Positions 61,305 to 64,000 of a stretch of DNA of 64,000 nt are shown here, piece after piece. Under the pieces are notes generated by a model. The model had not been told where the DNA came from and made no database searches. It saw nothing but the letters and a program-made list of their open reading frames with translations. Where the stretch lies: positions 770,256-834,255 of the forward strand of contig NZ_JBKOFW010000001.1 in assembly GCF_046764005.1 (NCBI RefSeq), written 5' to 3'. The position numbers were made by a program, and so were the translations under genes. This stretch comes from Oryzobacter faecalis (GTDB taxonomy: Bacteria > Actinomycetota > Actinomycetes > Actinomycetales > Dermatophilaceae). Numbering within the stretch: position 1 is the stretch's first letter; every line of letters starts with the position of its first letter.

Positions 61305-63635
61305 ATGGCGGAGGACACGACGACAGCGCCCTCCGGTGCCACCGGCGCCGGGGTGTCGTCGCGGGCCCGCGCTCGGGCGGCCCTCGCCCTCGTCGGGCGC
61401 AACCGGGTGCCGGAGAACCCCGTCCTCGAGCCGCTGCTCCAGGTCGTGCGCAGCACCCACCCGAAGGCCGACGTCGGCATCATCGAGCGTGCGTACGCCG
61501 TCGCCGAGCGGGCCCACGAGGGGCAGAAGCGCCGCTCGGGCGACGACTACATCACCCACCCCCTCGCGGTCACGACGATCCTCGCCGAGCTCGGCATGAC
61601 GCCGACCACCCTCGCCGCGGCCCTCCTCCACGACACCGTCGAGGACACCGCCTACAGCCTCGAGGCGCTGCGCCGCGACTTCGGTGACGAGATCGCGATG
61701 CTCGTCGACGGCGTCACCAAGCTCGACAAGGTCACCTACGGGCAGGCCGCCCAGGCCGAGACGGTGCGCAAGATGGTCGTGGCGATGGCGCGCGACATCC
61801 GCGTCCTCGTCATCAAGCTCGCCGACCGGCTCCACAACGCCCGCACGTGGCGGTACGTGTCGCAGGAGAGCGCCCAGCGCAAGGCCAAGGAGACCCTCGA
61901 GATCTACGCGCCGCTGGCCCACCGCCTCGGCATGAACACCATCAAGTGGGAGCTCGAGGACCTCTCCTTCCAGGCGCTCTACCCCAAGGTCTACGACGAG
62001 ATCGTCCGGCTCGTCGCCGAGCGCGCCCCGGCGCGTGAGGAGTACCTCGGCGAGGTGCGCAAGGAGGTCGACTCCGACCTGCGCGCCGCGAAGATCAAGG
62101 CCACGGTCACGGGGCGCCCGAAGCACTACTACTCGGTGTACCAGAAGATGATCGTGGGCGGCCGCGACTTCGAGCAGATCTACGACCTCGTCGCCGTGCG
62201 CGTCCTCGTCGAGACCGTGCGCGACTGCTACGCCGCTCTGGGCGCGCTCCACGCGCGGTGGAACCCGGTGCCGGGGCGGTTCAAGGACTACATCGCGATG
62301 CCGAAGTTCAACATGTACCAGTCGCTGCACACGACGGTCATCGGGCCCAGCGGCAAGCCGGTCGAGATCCAGATCCGCACGCACACGATGCACCGCCGCG
62401 CCGAGTACGGCGTCGCCGCGCACTGGAAGTACAAGGAGGAGCCTGGGGCCAAGGGCGGCCCGCCCGGGGGTGTGCAGGCGCGCGACGGCCAGACCGGGCC
62501 GGTCAACGACATGGCGTGGCTGCGCCAGCTCCTCGACTGGCAGAAGGAGACCGCCGACCCCGGCGAGTTCCTCGAGTCGCTGCGCTTCGAGATCACCGCC
62601 AGCGAGGTCTACGTCTTCACGCCGAAGGGCCAGCTCGTCGGCCTGCCCGCCGGGTCGACCCCCGTCGACTTCGCCTACGCGGTGCACACCGAGGTCGGGC
62701 ACCACTGCATCGGCGCCCGCGTCAACGGCCGCCTCGTGCCGCTCGAGAGCCGCCTCGACAACGGCGACGTCGTCGAGGTGCTGACCTCCAAGGCCGACTC
62801 CGCGGGGCCCTCGCGCGACTGGCTGTCCTTCGTGCGCTCGGCCCGCGCGAAGAACAAGATCCGGCACTGGTTCACCAAGGAACGCCGCGAGGAGATGATC
62901 GAGGCGGGCAAGGACTCCCTCGCCAAGGTCATGCGCAAGCAGGGGCTCCCGCTGCAGCGGCTCACCTCGCTCGAGTCGCTCACCGGTGTCGCCGAGGAGC
63001 TGCGGATCCCCGGAATCGAGGCGCTGTACGCGGCGATCGGCGAGGGCCACGTCTCCGCGCAGCACGTCGTCTCGCGGCTCGTCGCGTCCGTCGGCGGCGA
63101 GGAGGGCGCGAGCGAGGACATCGCCGAGGCCGCCACGCCCGTCACGAACCGACGGCCCACCTCGCGGCGGTCGGGGGACCCCGGCGTCGTCGTCAAGGGG
63201 ATGGCCGACGTCTGGGTCAAGCTGGCCCGCTGCTGCACCCCCGTCCCGGGCGACGAGATCCTCGGGTTCGTGACCCGCGGCAACGGGGTGTCCGTGCACC
63301 GGCGCGACTGCACCAACGGCGCCTCGCTGCTGTCGCAGCCCGAGAAGATCATCGAGGTCGAGTGGGCGCCCACCTCGGGCAGCATGTTCCTCGTCCAGCT
63401 GCAGGTCGAGGCGCTCGACCGCTCACGCCTGCTGTCCGACGTGACCCGGGTCATCTCCGACAACGGCGTCAACATCCTCTCGGCCGCCGTCACGACGTCG
63501 CGCGACCGCGTCGCCAAGCTGCACTTCACCTTCGAGATGGGCGACCCGGGGCACCTCGGTCACGTCGTGCGAGCCGTGCAGCGCGTCGACGGCGTCTTCG
63601 ACGCGCACCGCGTCACCGGGGGCCGCACGGGTTGA
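61305..63635 (+). CDS. relA: Bifunctional (p)ppGpp synthetase/hydrolase Rel
   Basis: A 776-residue RSH enzyme that makes and degrades (p)ppGpp in the stringent response. HD hydrolase domain ~60-210 with HPLAVTTILAELG and an intact HDTVEDT, so hydrolysis should work; synthetase domain ~250-370 (RFKDYIAMPKFNMYQSLHTT); TGS ~430-490; a Cys-pair zinc-finger-like region (LARCCTPVPGD, ~640); ACT ~700-776. ATG 61305 follows TAGACT (61293-61298) by 6 nt, a leaderless start. Its stop codon lies inside the first unit of a degenerate 23-bp repeat. Confidence 0.96.
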   Translation: MAEDTTTAPSGATGAGVSSRARARAALALVGRNRVPENPVLEPLLQVVRSTHPKADVGIIERAYAVAERAHEGQKRRSGDDYITHPLAVTTILAELGMTPTTLAAALLHDTVEDTAYSLEALRRDFGDEIAMLVDGVTKLDKVTYGQAAQAETVRKMVVAMARDIRVLVIKLADRLHNARTWRYVSQESAQRKAKETLEIYAPLAHRLGMNTIKWELEDLSFQALYPKVYDEIVRLVAERAPAREEYLGEVRKEVDSDLRAAKIKATVTGRPKHYYSVYQKMIVGGRDFEQIYDLVAVRVLVETVRDCYAALGALHARWNPVPGRFKDYIAMPKFNMYQSLHTTVIGPSGKPVEIQIRTHTMHRRAEYGVAAHWKYKEEPGAKGGPPGGVQARDGQTGPVNDMAWLRQLLDWQKETADPGEFLESLRFEITASEVYVFTPKGQLVGLPAGSTPVDFAYAVHTEVGHHCIGARVNGRLVPLESRLDNGDVVEVLTSKADSAGPSRDWLSFVRSARAKNKIRHWFTKERREEMIEAGKDSLAKVMRKQGLPLQRLTSLESLTGVAEELRIPGIEALYAAIGEGHVSAQHVVSRLVASVGGEEGASEDIAEAATPVTNRRPTSRRSGDPGVVVKGMADVWVKLARCCTPVPGDEILGFVTRGNGVSVHRRDCTNGASLLSQPEKIIEVEWAPTSGSMFLVQLQVEALDRSRLLSDVTRVISDNGVNILSAAVTTSRDRVAKLHFTFEMGDPGHLGHVVRAVQRVDGVFDAHRVTGGRTG

Positions 63636-63744
63636 CCCGCAGGAGCCGCACCTGCTGACCCGGAGGGCCCCACGGGCTGACTCGGAGGAGGCGCACCTGC
63701 TGACTGGGAGGAGCCGCACGGGCCGCACGGGCTGACCGGGGAGG
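63632..63744. repeat. Degenerate 23-bp tandem repeats at the 3' end of rel
   Basis: Four to five imperfect units beginning (C/T)TGAC start at 63632, 63655, 63677, 63700 and 63732. Units end alternately in CACCTG and CACGGG, so the higher-order period is about 45 bp. The first unit contains the rel stop codon (63633-63635), and the sequence GGCCGCACGGG just before that stop recurs at 63721-63731. Confidence 0.75.
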
Positions 63745-63801
63745 CGTGCGCGGCGGTTGGAGGTCCGCCGGGAACGCCTGACGACGACTACGCTTTGCAC
63801 C

Positions 63802-63835
63802 CCCTCAGGATGCAGAGGCAGCTGCGTCCTGTGGG
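63802..63835 (+). terminator. Hairpin downstream of rel, possible terminator
   Basis: CAGGATGCAG (63806-63815) pairs with CTGCGTCCTG (63822-63831) with one wobble; flanking CCCC and GGGG can extend the stem. No T tract follows. Confidence 0.45.
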
Positions 63836-63880
63836 GAAGCACAGCAGGAGGGCGTCGTGCTCGGTGTCGGGGCGAGGTGA

Positions 63881-64000
63881 GGCGGGCCTGTCTCGCGCTT
63901 TGCCTCGGGTGGGGAGGCAAGGGGGGCCTGTCTCGCGCTTTGCCTCGGGTGGGGAGGCAAGGGGGGCCTGTCTCGCGCTTTGCCTCGGGTGGGGAGGCAA
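63881..64000. repeat. Three 40-bp tandem repeats at the window edge
   Basis: Units at 63881, 63921 and 63961; the second and third are identical and the first differs by one base. Each contains the 7-bp dyad TTGCCTC/GAGGCAA around GGGTGGG. The array probably continues past the window. Confidence 0.95.

Larger units (their letters stand above)
63636..64000. other. 365-bp non-coding end of the window
   Basis: No convincing gene. It holds the degenerate 23-bp repeats, a hairpin at about 63802-63835 and three 40-bp tandem repeats that run off the edge. A minus-strand open frame (63788-64000) is made mainly of translated repeats and is not supported. Confidence 0.6.

Noticed and set aside
63881..64000. 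CRISPR array
   Set aside because: The 40-bp units are directly adjacent without spacers and no cas genes are present.

Overview
The window is a contiguous piece of chromosome from a high-GC (about 70-75 % by eye) actinobacterium. The strongest evidence is the conserved block thrS ... HIT ... pgsA-patA-pimA ... pdxS ... pdxT-yebC ... ruvC-ruvA-ruvB ... yajC-secD-secF-apt-rel, which follows the order known from Mycobacterium tuberculosis. Phosphatidylinositol-mannoside genes, a DUF222/13E12 HNH gene, mycobacterial-type LexA boxes and frequent GTG starts agree with this. A Micrococcales organism near Intrasporangiaceae/Dermatophilaceae is my best guess, but it is an inference. I see no rRNA, insertion sequence, CRISPR array or prophage.

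Layout. 1-7.3 kb: an AidB-like acyl-CoA dehydrogenase cut by the edge, a YihY membrane protein, a tRNA Gly-Cys-Val cluster, a duplicated-domain protein, a flavodoxin, the folate genes pabB-pabC with a small membrane protein, tRNA-Val(CAC), a rhodanese and an unknown protein. 7.3-10.7 kb: a sulfur operon (metallo-beta-lactamase/rhodanese fusion, MFS transporter, ArsR/rhodanese regulator) preceded by an operator-like repeat and a possible 10-codon leader ORF. 10.8-12.2 kb: an ECF sigma factor and a membrane partner. 12.2-16.5 kb: a four-gene minus-strand cassette (ComEC-type hydrolase, gluzincin peptidase and two peptidoglycan-binding proteins) that I cannot assign to a known system. 16.8-19.8 kb: a MOSC-like gene with tmsA/tmsB-like genes for 10-methyl fatty acids. 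19.8-24.1 kb: a TetR regulator divergent from a FadA2-FabG4-HtdX-like lipid operon. 24.1-26.5 kb: a FUSC transporter and a phosphotransferase.

From thrS (26.6 kb) to rel (63.6 kb) the conserved backbone is interrupted by accessory insertions. After thrS come a candidate small RNA, GNAT, SDR, DUF305 lipoprotein and LVIVD secreted protein. After the HIT gene come PPK2, an EF-G-like GTPase and a LexA-boxed HNH gene. Between pdxS and pdxT, normally close neighbours, lie kynureninase, two LuxR regulators, a methyltransferase and a large secreted metalloprotease. The window ends in two families of tandem repeats downstream of rel.

Regulation. Many genes carry a TANNNT -10 hexamer 6-8 nt before the start codon, so leaderless transcripts look common. 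Co-directional genes often overlap by 4 nt (ATGA or GTGA), which marks translationally coupled operons. Two LexA-type boxes place the HNH gene and ruvCAB in a DNA-damage regulon.
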